Notes: generated from the letters alone by a model not told the origin. 64,000 nt of DNA from Frigoribacterium sp. SL97 (GCF_026625765.1 NZ_CP113062.1:930001-994000); one strand, 5' to 3'; positions 34,360-43,114 are shown, counted from the first letter of the stretch. Translations and numbers: made by a program.

Positions 34360-35367
34360 TCAGCCGAGCGACTCGGCGACCGCCCGCGCCTTGCCCGACA
34401 GGTACCAGTGCGAGCGTGCACCGGTCTCGACCGGCTGCATGCCCACGACGACCTTGCCGCGCGAGTGCTGCTCGGCGAGGTCCTCGAACGCCTGGGCGAT
34501 GTAGTCGAACGGGTAGAAGCCCGAGACGAGCACGCGCAGCTTGTTCTCGGCGATGAGCTTCGCGAGGGCCGAGAGGATCATCGCGGGTTCGGTGTCGTCG
34601 CGCTCGGCGCCGATGAAGCGGATCTCGCGCTCGAGGCGGTCCTCGCTCGAACTGAACCGCGCCGGCAGGACGCCGAGGTCGGCGCTGAGGGCCGGGTTGT
34701 CCCCGCCGAAGTTGTCGATGAACGCCGTCACGTGGCGGTCGGTGCCCGCGGCCTTGTCGATGCGCTCGCGCAGGCCCTCGCCGTAGTCGACGGGCACGAC
34801 GCCGATCGAGCGCAGGTAGTCGTGGTTGCCCGGGCTGCAGGTGCCGATCACCTTGGCGCCGAGCTGCAGGGCGAGCTGGCACTCGATGTGGCCCACGCCA
34901 CCCGCCGCGGCCGTGATCACGACGACGTCGTCCGGCCCGAGGTGCAGGCTGCGGACGGTGTCGTACGCGGTGGCTCCCGCCAGGTAGAGCCCTCCGGCGA
35001 CCTCCCACGGGACGTGCTGCGGCTTGGGCACGACGGCGCTCGCCGGCACGGCGATGTAGGTGGCGTGCGCGCCGCCCCCGACCGCGTGACCGATCACCTC
35101 GGCGCCGACCGAGAAGTTGCGCACCGCGGCACCGCGCTTCTTCACGATGCCCGCGAAGCACGAGCCCTCACGGGCCGGGAAGTCGAGGGGCAGCCGGTCG
35201 ACGAAGTCTCCCTGCCGGATGAAGTTCTCGATGTGGTTGAGGCCCGCGCAGATCACCTCGACGACGACCTCGTCGTCGGCCGGTGTCGGCAACGGCTGCT
35301 CGACGAAGTGGAGCTGCGAGACGTCTCCGTACCCGTCGAACTCGATGGCCTTGCCCGGTCGTGCCAT
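34360..35367 (-). CDS. Zinc-free NADPH:quinone reductase-like MDR protein
   Basis: This 335-residue medium-chain dehydrogenase/reductase lacks the catalytic-zinc Cys and His set. It resembles quinone or enoyl reductases: CAGLNHIENFIRQGDF near the substrate site and the Rossmann stretch VITAAAGGVGHIECQLALQLG. The start is ATG 35365-35367. It is convergent with the PfkB kinase; an imperfect hairpin with ctgagcc/ggctcag arms spans 34325-34364. The redox substrate is unknown. Confidence 0.88.
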   Translation of the reverse strand: MARPGKAIEFDGYGDVSQLHFVEQPLPTPADDEVVVEVICAGLNHIENFIRQGDFVDRLPLDFPAREGSCFAGIVKKRGAAVRNFSVGAEVIGHAVGGGAHATYIAVPASAVVPKPQHVPWEVAGGLYLAGATAYDTVRSLHLGPDDVVVITAAAGGVGHIECQLALQLGAKVIGTCSPGNHDYLRSIGVVPVDYGEGLRERIDKAAGTDRHVTAFIDNFGGDNPALSADLGVLPARFSSSEDRLEREIRFIGAERDDTEPAMILSALAKLIAENKLRVLVSGFYPFDYIAQAFEDLAEQHSRGKVVVGMQPVETGARSHWYLSGKARAVAESLG

Positions 35368-35510
35368 GACGTGCCTCCACTGCTGTCGTCGCGGCGGCGC
35401 CTGTGCCGTCGCGAGGGTGAGTGAAGTGTGCGCCCTCCGGGCCGCCCTCGCCCGGAAGCGCGCTTCGAGTTGCCTGGACGCACCGTGCCGCGGTGGCGGC
35501 GTCGACCGTC

Positions 35511-35524
35511 AGGAGGCGCGGGTC
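35511..35524 (+). repeat. Dispersed motif AGGAGGCGCGGGTC downstream of ypfJ
   Basis: This is an exact 14-base copy in the intergenic region, 10 bases past the minus-strand ypfJ stop. Confidence 0.9.
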
Positions 35525-35534
35525 GGCCTCGTCG

Positions 35535-36431
35535 TCAGAGCTGGTCGGTCGGCACCGAGAAGGTGTCGCAGGCCGTCGCGCCCTGGCTGCGCCCGGTCTC
35601 GAACCACTTCTGGCGCTGCTCGGCCGAGCCGTGCGTCCAGGTGTCGGGATCGACCTGGCCGCCGCCGGCGGACTGGATGCGGTCGTCGCCCACCGCGGCC
35701 GCCGCGTCGAGCGCGTCGGCGACCTGCTGGTCGGTCACGGGCTCGAGGAACGTGGTGCCGTTCGCGTCCTGCACGGTGGACGCCGCGCCGACCCAGGCCC
35801 CGGCGTAGCAGTCGGCCTGGACCTCGAGCCGGATGGTGTCGGAGCCCGGGCCGGTGCCGCTGCGGTCGGCGCGGTCGAAGGCGCCGGTCAGCTGCTGGAC
35901 GTGGTGGCCCCACTCGTGGCCGACGACGTACATCTGCGCGAGGGGGCCGCCGCTGGCGCCGAACTGCGACCGGAGCTGCTCGAAGAAGTCGGTGTCGACG
36001 AAGAGGGCCTCGTCGGGTGGGCAGTAGAACGGGCCCGTGGCGCTCGTCGCCCCACCGCAGCCGGTGTCGGTCGAGCCGCTGAAGAGGAAGAAGTCGGGGG
36101 TGCGGTAGTCGGTGACACCGAGTGCCGGGGCCTCGGCGGCCCAGTACGCGTCGAGCGAGTCGGCCGCGCCGACCATGCGGCAGTCCACGCTGTCGTTGGC
36201 CTGCGCGCCGGTGGTGCACTCGGACGACAGGTCGCCCTCGCTGACCGGCTGGGCGCCTCCGCCGGCCGTCCCGCCGCCGAGCAACCCCGAGACGTCGACG
36301 CCGGTGACCTGACTGATGAGGAAGACGGCGATCAGGCCGACGATGCCGATGCCGGCGACACCCACCGTGCGACCGCGACCGCGTCGCTTGACCTTGCTGC
36401 CGTCGAGGCGCGCGTCGTCGTTGAAGGACAT
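35535..36431 (-). CDS. ypfJ: Neutral zinc metallopeptidase, YpfJ family
   Basis: This 298-residue membrane-anchored protein has a basic N-terminus, a membrane helix at about 25-41 and an extracellular zincin domain. HEWGHH at 172-177 gives two zinc His and the catalytic Glu, and EVQADCYAGAWVG gives the third ligand. FYCPPDEALFVDTDFFEQL is typical of this family. Several Cys residues may form disulfides. Natural substrates are unknown. Confidence 0.92.
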   Translation of the reverse strand: MSFNDDARLDGSKVKRRGRGRTVGVAGIGIVGLIAVFLISQVTGVDVSGLLGGGTAGGGAQPVSEGDLSSECTTGAQANDSVDCRMVGAADSLDAYWAAEAPALGVTDYRTPDFFLFSGSTDTGCGGATSATGPFYCPPDEALFVDTDFFEQLRSQFGASGGPLAQMYVVGHEWGHHVQQLTGAFDRADRSGTGPGSDTIRLEVQADCYAGAWVGAASTVQDANGTTFLEPVTDQQVADALDAAAAVGDDRIQSAGGGQVDPDTWTHGSAEQRQKWFETGRSQGATACDTFSVPTDQL

Positions 36432-36458
36432 GTCGCCGACGGTAGCGCAGGGCGGGGG

Positions 36459-36896
36459 TCAGTGCCCTTCGGCGGCTTCTTTCGCCTCGCGCTCTTTGCG
36501 GAGCACCTCGCGGCCGGCGTTGCGCTCTTTCACGCGCAGTTCTTCTTCGCGCACGTCGGCGTGGATGCCGCGTTCGGTGCGGAGCCAGTCGGGCATCTCG
36601 TCGAGCAGGGCGTGGATCTCGTCGGTGGTCATGACGTCGTCGACGCCGGCCCGGGCGAGGCCGGAGGTCGAGATGCCGAGCTTCTGGGCGACGACGGGTC
36701 GCGGGTGGGGACCGGTGCGGCGCAGCTCGGACAGCCACTCGGGCGGGTTCGTGCTGAGCTCGGCGAAGGCCTCGCGCGTGACGGGGGCGGCCTGGAACTC
36801 GGCGGGCGTGGCCGGCAGGTACACCCCGAGCTTCTTGGCGGCCGTGAAGGGCTTGAGGGTCTGCGGCTGCTTGCCGGACGGCGCGTCGGAGGTCAT
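36459..36896 (-). CDS. DUF5997 protein with an HTH-like segment
   Basis: This 145-residue cytoplasmic protein is of the DUF5997 family. It begins MTSDAPSGKQPQTLKPF. The segment VAQKLGISTSGLARAGVDD (about residues 69-87) reads like a helix-turn-helix, and the C-terminus is a long charged helix (VREEELRVKERNAGREVL). The divergent neighbour, 33 bases away, is a LysR-type effector domain lacking its own HTH. Together they look like the two halves of one regulator, but that is inference. Confidence 0.78.
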   Translation of the reverse strand: MTSDAPSGKQPQTLKPFTAAKKLGVYLPATPAEFQAAPVTREAFAELSTNPPEWLSELRRTGPHPRPVVAQKLGISTSGLARAGVDDVMTTDEIHALLDEMPDWLRTERGIHADVREEELRVKERNAGREVLRKEREAKEAAEGH

Positions 36897-36929
36897 CTGC
36901 CCAGGGTACCGGGCCGATACCCTCGACCC

Positions 36930-37655
36930 ATGACGACCGAGCCGGCCCGCACCCCGTTCCGCATCGGGGTCGTGCCCGGCGTCACCCTGTCGAAGTGGTC
37001 GAGGCTCTGGGAGGAACGCCGTCCCGAGACCCCGCTGGCCTTCGTGCCGCTCGCCGACGCGGACGCGGTGCCCGCCCTCGACGACGCCCGGGGCGACGAC
37101 CGGGTCGACATGGTCCTGGCCCGTCTGCCGATCGAGGTCGAGGGGTTGTCGGTCATCCGCCTCTACGACGAGCGAGCCGTCGTCGTCGTGCCCAAGGACC
37201 ACGCCGTCACCGCGGCCGGCCTCGAGGACGAGGTCGAGGCCGCCGCGTTCGACGACGAGCATCGTCACGACCTCGACCCGTCCCTCTCGCTCGCCGATGC
37301 CGTCGCCGTCGTCGCGACCGGGGCCGGAGTCGCCGTCATGCCGCAGTCCCTCGCGCGATTGCACGCCCGCAAAGAGGTGACGTACCGCTACGTCGCCGAC
37401 CTGCCGCCGACCACGATCGCGCTCGTCTGGCCCGAGGGCGAACTCACCGACGACCTCGACGACTTCATCGGCGTCGTGCGGGGTCGGACGGCCCGCAGCT
37501 CGCGATCGCGGAGGCGCGACGAACCCGAGCAGGCCGCCACGGCCCGCAAGGGGTCGGCTCCCGACCCGCGCGGGGCGAAGCCGAAGCGCACGCCGCCGAA
37601 GGGCCGAGGGCCGCAGCGCGGCACGGGCCGCAGCCGACCGCGCCGCGGGCGCTGA
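36930..37655 (+). CDS. LysR substrate-binding-domain protein without HTH, basic C-terminal tail
   Basis: This 241-residue protein starts MTTEPARTPFRIGVVPGVTL and follows the periplasmic-binding-like fold of LysR effector domains (DDRVDMVLARLPIEVEG, VVVPKDHAVTAAG, VATGAGVAVMPQSLARL). It lacks the N-terminal winged helix present in normal LysR regulators. The last 60 residues are very basic and Gly/Pro-rich (KGRGPQRGTGRSRPRRGR), suited to nucleic acid contact. It is divergent from DUF5997 with only 33 bases between the start codons. Confidence 0.85.
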   Translation: MTTEPARTPFRIGVVPGVTLSKWSRLWEERRPETPLAFVPLADADAVPALDDARGDDRVDMVLARLPIEVEGLSVIRLYDERAVVVVPKDHAVTAAGLEDEVEAAAFDDEHRHDLDPSLSLADAVAVVATGAGVAVMPQSLARLHARKEVTYRYVADLPPTTIALVWPEGELTDDLDDFIGVVRGRTARSSRSRRRDEPEQAATARKGSAPDPRGAKPKRTPPKGRGPQRGTGRSRPRRGR

Positions 37656-37723
37656 TTCCTCTCGCGTGACCCCGCCGGCGCCGACCGGTCTGACAAGCTG
37701 AGCGGATGTCGAAGGAGACCCGC

Positions 37724-38488
37724 ATGTCGAAGAAGATCTGTCTGCTCACCGGTGCCGGCCGCACGAACTCGATCGCGAACGGCGTCGCCCACGAGCTCGC
37801 CGCCGACGGGTGGGACCTCGCCCTGACCACCTGGGACGGTTACGACGCCGCCATGCCCTGGGGTCTCAAGGCCGTCGACGTGGGGTCGCTCGTCGGCGAG
37901 CTCGAGGCCGCGGGTGCGCGCGTGGCCGTGTACCCGGCGGATCTGGCGGACCCCGCGACCCCCGCGCGCCTCCTCGGGGCGGTGAACGACGACCTGGGGC
38001 CGGTGACGGCGCTCGTGCTGTCGCACTCGCACAGCGTGGACTCGTCGATCCTCGACACGACGCTCGAGAGCTGGGACGCGCACTACGCCGTCAACGTGCG
38101 GGCGGCGTGGCTCGCGATCAAGGCGTTCGCCGAGCAGCTGCCCCCGGTCGACCTCCTCGACGACGGTGCCCGCATCGTCGCCCTCACGAGTGACCACGTC
38201 GTGCACAACCTGCCCTACGGCTCGAGCAAGGGCGCCCTCGACCGGCTCGTCATCGCGGCCGCCCGGGAGCTCGGGCACCTCGGCGTCTCGTCGAACGCCC
38301 TGAACCCCGGGCCGATCGACACGGGCTGGATGGACGACGAGATCCGCGCGAGCGGCATCGAGCGGCAACCGACCGGCCGTCTCGGCACGCCCGCCGACCT
38401 CGGCCCGGTCGTGCGCTTCCTGCTGTCGCCCGAGGGGCGCTGGATCTCGGGCCAGCTGATCAAGGCCGACGGCGGCTTCTCGGTCTGA
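37724..38488 (+). CDS. Short-chain dehydrogenase/reductase
   Basis: This 254-residue SDR oxidoreductase has a Rossmann start LLTGAGRTNSIANGVAHEL (cofactor Gly motif slightly atypical), AVNVRAAWLAIKAF and active-site Tyr-Lys in LPYGSSKGALDRLV, with NALNPGPIDTGWM after it. The second ATG (37724) is chosen because AAGGAG lies 6 bases upstream; the ATG at 37706 would place that site inside the gene. Substrate is unknown. A copy variant of the motif is at 37964. Confidence 0.9.
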   Translation: MSKKICLLTGAGRTNSIANGVAHELAADGWDLALTTWDGYDAAMPWGLKAVDVGSLVGELEAAGARVAVYPADLADPATPARLLGAVNDDLGPVTALVLSHSHSVDSSILDTTLESWDAHYAVNVRAAWLAIKAFAEQLPPVDLLDDGARIVALTSDHVVHNLPYGSSKGALDRLVIAAARELGHLGVSSNALNPGPIDTGWMDDEIRASGIERQPTGRLGTPADLGPVVRFLLSPEGRWISGQLIKADGGFSV

Positions 38489-38639
38489 CCGGTCCGGCCC
38501 GCCGCCCGCCCGACCACGGATCGCCGCGCCCTGTACCCCGCGTCGCTGGGTGACGGGTCGGCACGGGCGGGGTACCGTCCACGCCACCACCGCGCGGCAC
38601 CGGACGCCGACGGACGGATCGACACACCAAGGAGGCGCG

Positions 38640-38849
38640 ATGTCGTTCAGCAAGGGAGATCACGTCACCTGGAACACCCCCCAGGGCGAGACCCACGGCA
38701 CGGTCGTGGAGAAGCGCGTCGAGGAGTTCCAGCTCGACGGGCAGAAGTTCAAGGCCTCGGACGACGAGCCCTACTTCGTCGTCGAGAGCGACAAGAGCGG
38801 GGCGAAGGCCGCCCACAAGGGTTCGTCGTTGAGCCCGAAGAAGAAGTAG
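38640..38849 (+). CDS. DUF2945 (HVA1-like) small protein
   Basis: This 69-residue protein belongs to the DUF2945 family, with SH3-like pattern MSFSKGDHVTWNTPQGETHG and a Lys-rich end SPKKK. The function is not established. Its Shine-Dalgarno sequence is supplied by a variant of the dispersed motif, AGGAGGCGCGA (38630-38640), which ends on the A of the start codon. A related small gene follows 49 bases later. Confidence 0.85.
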   Translation: MSFSKGDHVTWNTPQGETHGTVVEKRVEEFQLDGQKFKASDDEPYFVVESDKSGAKAAHKGSSLSPKKK

Positions 38850-38898
38850 CACCAGCCGCACCCCACCCACCACCGCCCCACCCCACGAGGAGAACACC

Positions 38899-39135
38899 AT
38901 GGCCGACCTGAACGACGTGCGCTGGAACGACGAAGCGCGTGACAAGATCCTGACCGACGCCGACAACGTGCTGCGTGATGCCGTCCGCGACGCGGCCGCA
39001 GCCCACTCGGGCGAGTCGTGGGAGGAGTCCTTCAAGGCGATCAACGACGCCGTCAAGGACCGCTTCATCGACTACGAGCCCGGCCCGGACGTCCGCAAGT
39101 ACGCCGAGGCGATCGAGCGCGGCGACTTCAGCTGA
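38899..39135 (+). CDS. Small acidic protein of unknown function
   Basis: This 78-residue soluble protein starts MADLNDVRWNDEARDKILTD and is rich in Asp, Glu and Ala, probably helical. It has AGGAG at a good distance (38888-38892). No family is recognised. The stop codon is embedded in the dispersed motif TGACCCGCGCCTCCT, and the gene ends 8 bases inside the convergent MFS gene. Confidence 0.78.
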   Translation: MADLNDVRWNDEARDKILTDADNVLRDAVRDAAAAHSGESWEESFKAINDAVKDRFIDYEPGPDVRKYAEAIERGDFS

Positions 39136-40375
39136 CCCGCGCCTCCTGGCCGGCGTCGATCCGTCGCACCCGTGAGCTCAGCGCCACGGCCACCGCGACG
39201 GCGACCACGAGGCCGGCCAGGGCGGCGAGGGTGGCCGGGGTGCCGATCACCTGGGTGAGCGGTCCGACCACCACCTCGCCGACGGGCACGCCCGCCAACG
39301 ACGCCAGCGTCAGGCACGAGAAGACGCGCCCCAGGTAGGCCCCCGGCACCTGCCGCTGGACGACCACGTCCAGCGGCACCGTGAAGACCTCGAGCCCGAC
39401 GCTGGCGGCGAAGAGGCCGAGGCTGATCCAGAAGAACCAGTGCAGCGGGTCGAAGACCACGGGGTCGGTGCCGTAGGCGAACGACAGCAGCACGAGCGGC
39501 AGGGCCAGCGCCGCGGCGCCGAGGCAGGCGGCCCACAACCGGAGCCGCCCGCGGAGGGCCCCGGCCCAGTACGCCCCGACGATCAGGCCGAGGGTCTGCA
39601 GGGCACCCGCGAAACCCCAGAGCAGACGTCCGAACGACTGGTCGGCCACGAGCGGACCCACCACCTGGACCCCGCCCGCGAAGGCGAACTGGAACGTGAA
39701 CGCGAGCGCCGCGGTCGAGACGAGCCAGCGCGTGCGCCAGACGAAGCCGAGTCCGCTGCCGAGGTCCCCGAGCACCGACGTCCCTCCGGAGGCGCGGGCA
39801 CCGTCCCGGGGCAACCCCACGAAGACGGCCGCCGCGACCACGAAGACGACCGCGCCGACGGCCAGGGCGACGCCCGATCCGGCGGTCGCCACGACGGCCC
39901 CGCCCACCGCCGTGCCGATCACCAACCCGACGTTCATGCCGACGCGGCTGAGCACCGTCGCGTCCCGGAGCCGGTCGTCGGGGACGGTCTCGCGCAGCAG
40001 CGCGCTCGTGGCAGGGCCGAAGAAGGCGGCTGCGGCGCCGCTCACCGCGCCGACCGCCGCGAGGGTGGGCAACGTCTCGGTCTGGGTCAGCATCAGGGCG
40101 GCCGCGACGACGAGCGACGCCGCCGACAGCCACGACGAGGCGATCGCGACGGTGCGTTTCGAGAAGCGGTCCGCGAGGGCACCGCCGACCAGGACCAGGG
40201 CGATGTTGGGCACCGACCGGGCGACGACCACGAGCCCGAGGTCGACGGCGTCGGCCCCCAGGTCGATCGCCGCGAAGACGATGGCCAGGGGCGCGAAGCC
40301 GCTGCCCACCCACGAGAACAGGCGCCCGACCCAGAGGGCCCGGAAGGCAGGCGTTCTCAGCAGCGACCACGGCAC
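39128..40375 (-). CDS. MFS transporter, EntS-like
   Basis: This 415-residue, 12-helix major facilitator protein starts MPWSLLRTPAFRALWVGRLF. The pattern WVGRLFSWVGSGFAPLAIVFA and GALADRFSKRTVAIASSWLS is typical of the enterobactin-exporter/multidrug subgroup; the substrate is unknown. The ATG is at 40373-40375. It is divergent from a TetR gene 86 bases away, whose product is the likely regulator. Confidence 0.88.
   Translation of the reverse strand: MPWSLLRTPAFRALWVGRLFSWVGSGFAPLAIVFAAIDLGADAVDLGLVVVARSVPNIALVLVGGALADRFSKRTVAIASSWLSAASLVVAAALMLTQTETLPTLAAVGAVSGAAAAFFGPATSALLRETVPDDRLRDATVLSRVGMNVGLVIGTAVGGAVVATAGSGVALAVGAVVFVVAAAVFVGLPRDGARASGGTSVLGDLGSGLGFVWRTRWLVSTAALAFTFQFAFAGGVQVVGPLVADQSFGRLLWGFAGALQTLGLIVGAYWAGALRGRLRLWAACLGAAALALPLVLLSFAYGTDPVVFDPLHWFFWISLGLFAASVGLEVFTVPLDVVVQRQVPGAYLGRVFSCLTLASLAGVPVGEVVVGPLTQVIGTPATLAALAGLVVAVAVAVALSSRVRRIDAGQEARVS
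39134..39147 (-). repeat. Dispersed motif overlapping a stop codon
   Basis: The plus strand reads TGACCCGCGCCTCCT, where TGA (39133-39135) is the stop of the small acidic protein gene. This is an exact 14-base copy. Confidence 0.9.
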
Positions 40376-40406
40376 CGCTGAACTCTATGCCGACGCACCG
40401 TGTGCG

Positions 40407-40427
40407 GACGCCGCGTCCCGCGGCGTC
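40407..40427. promoter_or_regulatory. Palindrome between MFS and TetR genes
   Basis: A perfect inverted repeat with 8-base arms (40407-40414, 40420-40427) and a 5-base centre lies in the 86-base divergent promoter region. Its size and place suit a TetR operator controlling both genes. Confidence 0.5.
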
Positions 40428-40461
40428 GTCATCCGCGCGGGGACGACCTAGGCTGACCCCG

Positions 40462-41154
40462 ATGGACGCCCCCGAGCCCGACACGACCCGCGCCGACGTC
40501 ACCGACGTCCCGCCGGTCGCTGCGGTGCGCGAACCCGGTCGCTACCGCAAGGGCATCGCCAAGCGCGAGGCGATCCTCGACGCGGCCCTGCCGGTCTTCG
40601 GCAAGGTCGGGTTCCACGGTGCCACCCTGCGCGAGATCGCGCGGCGGTGCGGCGTCTCGCACCAGTCGCTCATGCACTATTTCCCGACCAAGGACGAACT
40701 GCTGATGGCCGTGCTCCGGCGGCGCGACGAACGACTGCGACGCCACTTCGACGACGACGGTGGCATGCGCGTCGACGAGCTCGTCGCGCTCGCCGAGTAC
40801 AACGTCGACGTGCCGGTCGTCATCTCGCTGTTCATCACGGCGTCCGCCGAGGCCACCTCGCCCGACCACCCGGCGCACCGCTACTACGCCGACTACTACG
40901 AGCGCATCGTCTCGTCGACGTCGGCCTACCTCGGGCTCGCGCAAGCCCGCGGTTGGTTGCGCGACGGCTACACCGCCGAGTCGGCGGCCCGCGTCGTGCT
41001 CGCCGTGCAGGACGGTCTGCAGTTGCAGTGGTTGTACGAGCGCGACGCCGTGGACGTCCCGGCCCTCATGCGCCTCGTGATCGGGAGCGTCCTCACGGTG
41101 CCGACGAGCGAACTCGACACCGCCGTGCGCGAGGCGGCCGGGCACGCGGGCTGA
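40462..41154 (+). CDS. TetR-family transcriptional regulator
   Basis: This 230-residue regulator has an N-terminal HTH: REAILDAALPVFGKVGFHGA and TLREIARRCGVSHQSLMHYF, a canonical TetR recognition helix. The ligand domain runs from about residue 95 (VVISLFITASAEATSP). Start ATG 40462 is preferred; the upstream frame adds Arg/Pro residues only. It is divergent from an MFS exporter, with a perfect palindrome in between. Its stop codon TGA overlaps the dispersed motif at 41153. Confidence 0.9.
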   Translation: MDAPEPDTTRADVTDVPPVAAVREPGRYRKGIAKREAILDAALPVFGKVGFHGATLREIARRCGVSHQSLMHYFPTKDELLMAVLRRRDERLRRHFDDDGGMRVDELVALAEYNVDVPVVISLFITASAEATSPDHPAHRYYADYYERIVSSTSAYLGLAQARGWLRDGYTAESAARVVLAVQDGLQLQWLYERDAVDVPALMRLVIGSVLTVPTSELDTAVREAAGHAG

Positions 41155-41166
41155 CCCGCGCCTCCT
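41153..41166 (-). repeat. Dispersed motif overlapping the TetR stop codon
   Basis: The plus strand reads TGACCCGCGCCTCCT from the stop codon (41152-41154) onwards, exactly as at 39133. Confidence 0.9.
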
Positions 41167-41213
41167 CGGCGGACGGGCGACGCCAACGGCAGGCGACGGG
41201 CGTCCGGCGTCCG

Positions 41214-42068
41214 CTACTTCGCGCTGATGCGCTGGAACTTGCGGATGCACAGCGGCACGAAGACCACCAGCATCACGGTGATGCCGAGCAGGACGGTCGC
41301 GTAGGGGTGCTGCATCGTCCAGATGTCGGGCACCGGGGTGTCACCCAGGTTGCCGAACGAGGTGCGGGCGGCCTGCACGAGCGACGACACCGGGTTCCAC
41401 TCGGCGAAGACCCTCAGCACGGTCGGCAGGGTGTCGCTCGGCACGAACGCGTTCGAGACGAAGGTCAACGGGAACAGGATCATGAACGACGCGTTGTTGA
41501 TGGTCTCGGGCGTCTTGACGCTCATGCCGAGCAGGGCCATAACCCAGCTGAACGAGTAGCTGAACAGCAGCAGCAGGGCGACCCCGCCCACGAACGAGGC
41601 AGGTGAGGCGTTGACCCTCCAGCCGACGGCGAGACCGGTGAGCATCATGATGACCATCGAGATCGTGTTGAGCGCCAGGTCGCTGTTCGTGCGACCGATC
41701 AGCACGGCCGACGGGCTCATCGGCAGGGTGCGGAACCGGTCGATGATGCCCTCCTTCAGGTCTTGGGCCATGGCGGCACCGGAGAAGGTCGAGCCGAAGA
41801 CCACGGTCTGCGCGAAGATGCCCGCCATGAGGAACTGCGTGTAGTCGGTGCCCTGGACGGCGATGGCACCGCCGTAGACCTGGCTGAAGAGCAGGACGAA
41901 CATGATCGGCTGCAGCACGGCGAAGATCAGCATGTCGGGCGAGCGCTTCACCTTGATCAGGTTGCGCTTGGTGACCGTCCAGCCGTCCGAGGCCCAGGTG
42001 CCGAGGCCCGTGTCGGTCGACGGGACGAGCGTCTGCGCCAGGGCGGAGGTGGTTCCGGTGGTGGTCAT
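41214..42068 (-). CDS. ABC-2 type exporter permease (DrrB-like)
   Basis: This 284-residue permease is of the daunorubicin-resistance DrrB type. About six helices are visible, including QPIMFVLLFSQVYGGAI and the family stretch FMAGIFAQTVVFGSTFSG; EWNPVSSLVQAARTSFGN is the typical C-terminal motif. The ATG (42066-42068) overlaps the stop of the ATPase gene by 4 bases (ATGA), so the two are coupled. The substrate is unknown. It is convergent with the TetR gene. Confidence 0.9.
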   Translation of the reverse strand: MTTTGTTSALAQTLVPSTDTGLGTWASDGWTVTKRNLIKVKRSPDMLIFAVLQPIMFVLLFSQVYGGAIAVQGTDYTQFLMAGIFAQTVVFGSTFSGAAMAQDLKEGIIDRFRTLPMSPSAVLIGRTNSDLALNTISMVIMMLTGLAVGWRVNASPASFVGGVALLLLFSYSFSWVMALLGMSVKTPETINNASFMILFPLTFVSNAFVPSDTLPTVLRVFAEWNPVSSLVQAARTSFGNLGDTPVPDIWTMQHPYATVLLGITVMLVVFVPLCIRKFQRISAK

Positions 42069-43114
42069 GCCCGTGCCTCTCTCTTCTTCGCACCGCGCCG
42101 ACCGCGACCTCGACCGCCGGCCGGGTCGTCGTCGGGGGAGTCGTGGTCGTCGCGCGCGTCGTCGTCGGCCGCGCGGTGGCCGGTGAGCTGGAGGAACACG
42201 TCGTCGAGGGTGGGGCGTCGCATGCCGGCGTCGTGCAGCTCGATGCCGGCCGCCCCGAGGTCGGCGAGCGTCCGCTGCAGAGCGGTCGGGCCGTCGGTGA
42301 CCGCGACCTCGAGCTGGCGGCCGTCGGCCCCGACGGTCGGCTCGGAGTCGCCGTGCCGCCGGAGCACCTCGACCGCCTGGTCGGCCCGCGCCTCGTCGAC
42401 GAGGGCGACGACGAGGCGGTGGCCGCCGACCTGGGCCTTGAGCTGGTCGGCCGTGCCCTCGGCGATGACGGCGCCACCGTCGATGACCGAGATGTCGTCG
42501 GCCAGGCGATCGGCCTCCTCGAGGTACTGCGTGGTCAGCAGCACCGTCGTGCCACCGTCGACCAGCCCGGTGATGATGTCCCAGAGGGCGAGGCGGCTGC
42601 GGGGATCGAGCCCCGTCGTCGGCTCGTCGAGGAAGAGCACGCGCGGATTCGTCACGAGCGCCCCGGCGAGGTCGATCCGTCGGCGCATGCCGCCCGAGAA
42701 GCCCTTGACCGGCCGGTCGCCCGCAGCGGCGAGGTCGAAGACCTCGATCAGCTCGCGGGCGCGATCCCGACTCACTCGGCTGCCCAGGTGGTATAGCCTC
42801 CCGATCATGTCGAGGTTCTCGAATCCGGTGAGGTTCTCGTCGACCGCGGCGTACTGCCCCGAGACGCCGATCGAGCGGCGCACGGCCTGGGCGTCGGCGA
42901 CGACGTCGAGCCCGGCGATCGTGGCCGTGCCGGCGTCCGGACGTTCGAGGGTGGTGAGCATCTTGACGCCCGTGGTCTTGCCCGCGCCGTTCGGCCCGAG
43001 CAGCGCCTTGACGGTGCCCTCGGGCACGATCAGGTCGAGGCCGGTCAGTGCGTGGACCGGGCCGGACTTCGACCGGTAGGTCTTCGTGAGGCCGCGGGCC
43101 TCGATCATCGCCAT
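42065..43114 (-). CDS. ABC exporter ATPase (DrrA-like)
   Basis: This 349-residue ATPase partners the permease that follows. Walker A is LLGPNGAGKTT, the signature KGFSGGMRRRIDLAG and Walker B VLFLDEPTTGLD. A DrrA-type C-terminal domain (GIELHDAGMRRPTLDDVFLQL) and an Arg/Asp-rich end follow. The ATG at 43112-43114, preceded by GGGAG, is chosen rather than one 10 codons earlier. The operon has no visible dedicated regulator. Confidence 0.91.
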   Translation of the reverse strand: MAMIEARGLTKTYRSKSGPVHALTGLDLIVPEGTVKALLGPNGAGKTTGVKMLTTLERPDAGTATIAGLDVVADAQAVRRSIGVSGQYAAVDENLTGFENLDMIGRLYHLGSRVSRDRARELIEVFDLAAAGDRPVKGFSGGMRRRIDLAGALVTNPRVLFLDEPTTGLDPRSRLALWDIITGLVDGGTTVLLTTQYLEEADRLADDISVIDGGAVIAEGTADQLKAQVGGHRLVVALVDEARADQAVEVLRRHGDSEPTVGADGRQLEVAVTDGPTALQRTLADLGAAGIELHDAGMRRPTLDDVFLQLTGHRAADDDARDDHDSPDDDPAGGRGRGRRGAKKREARA

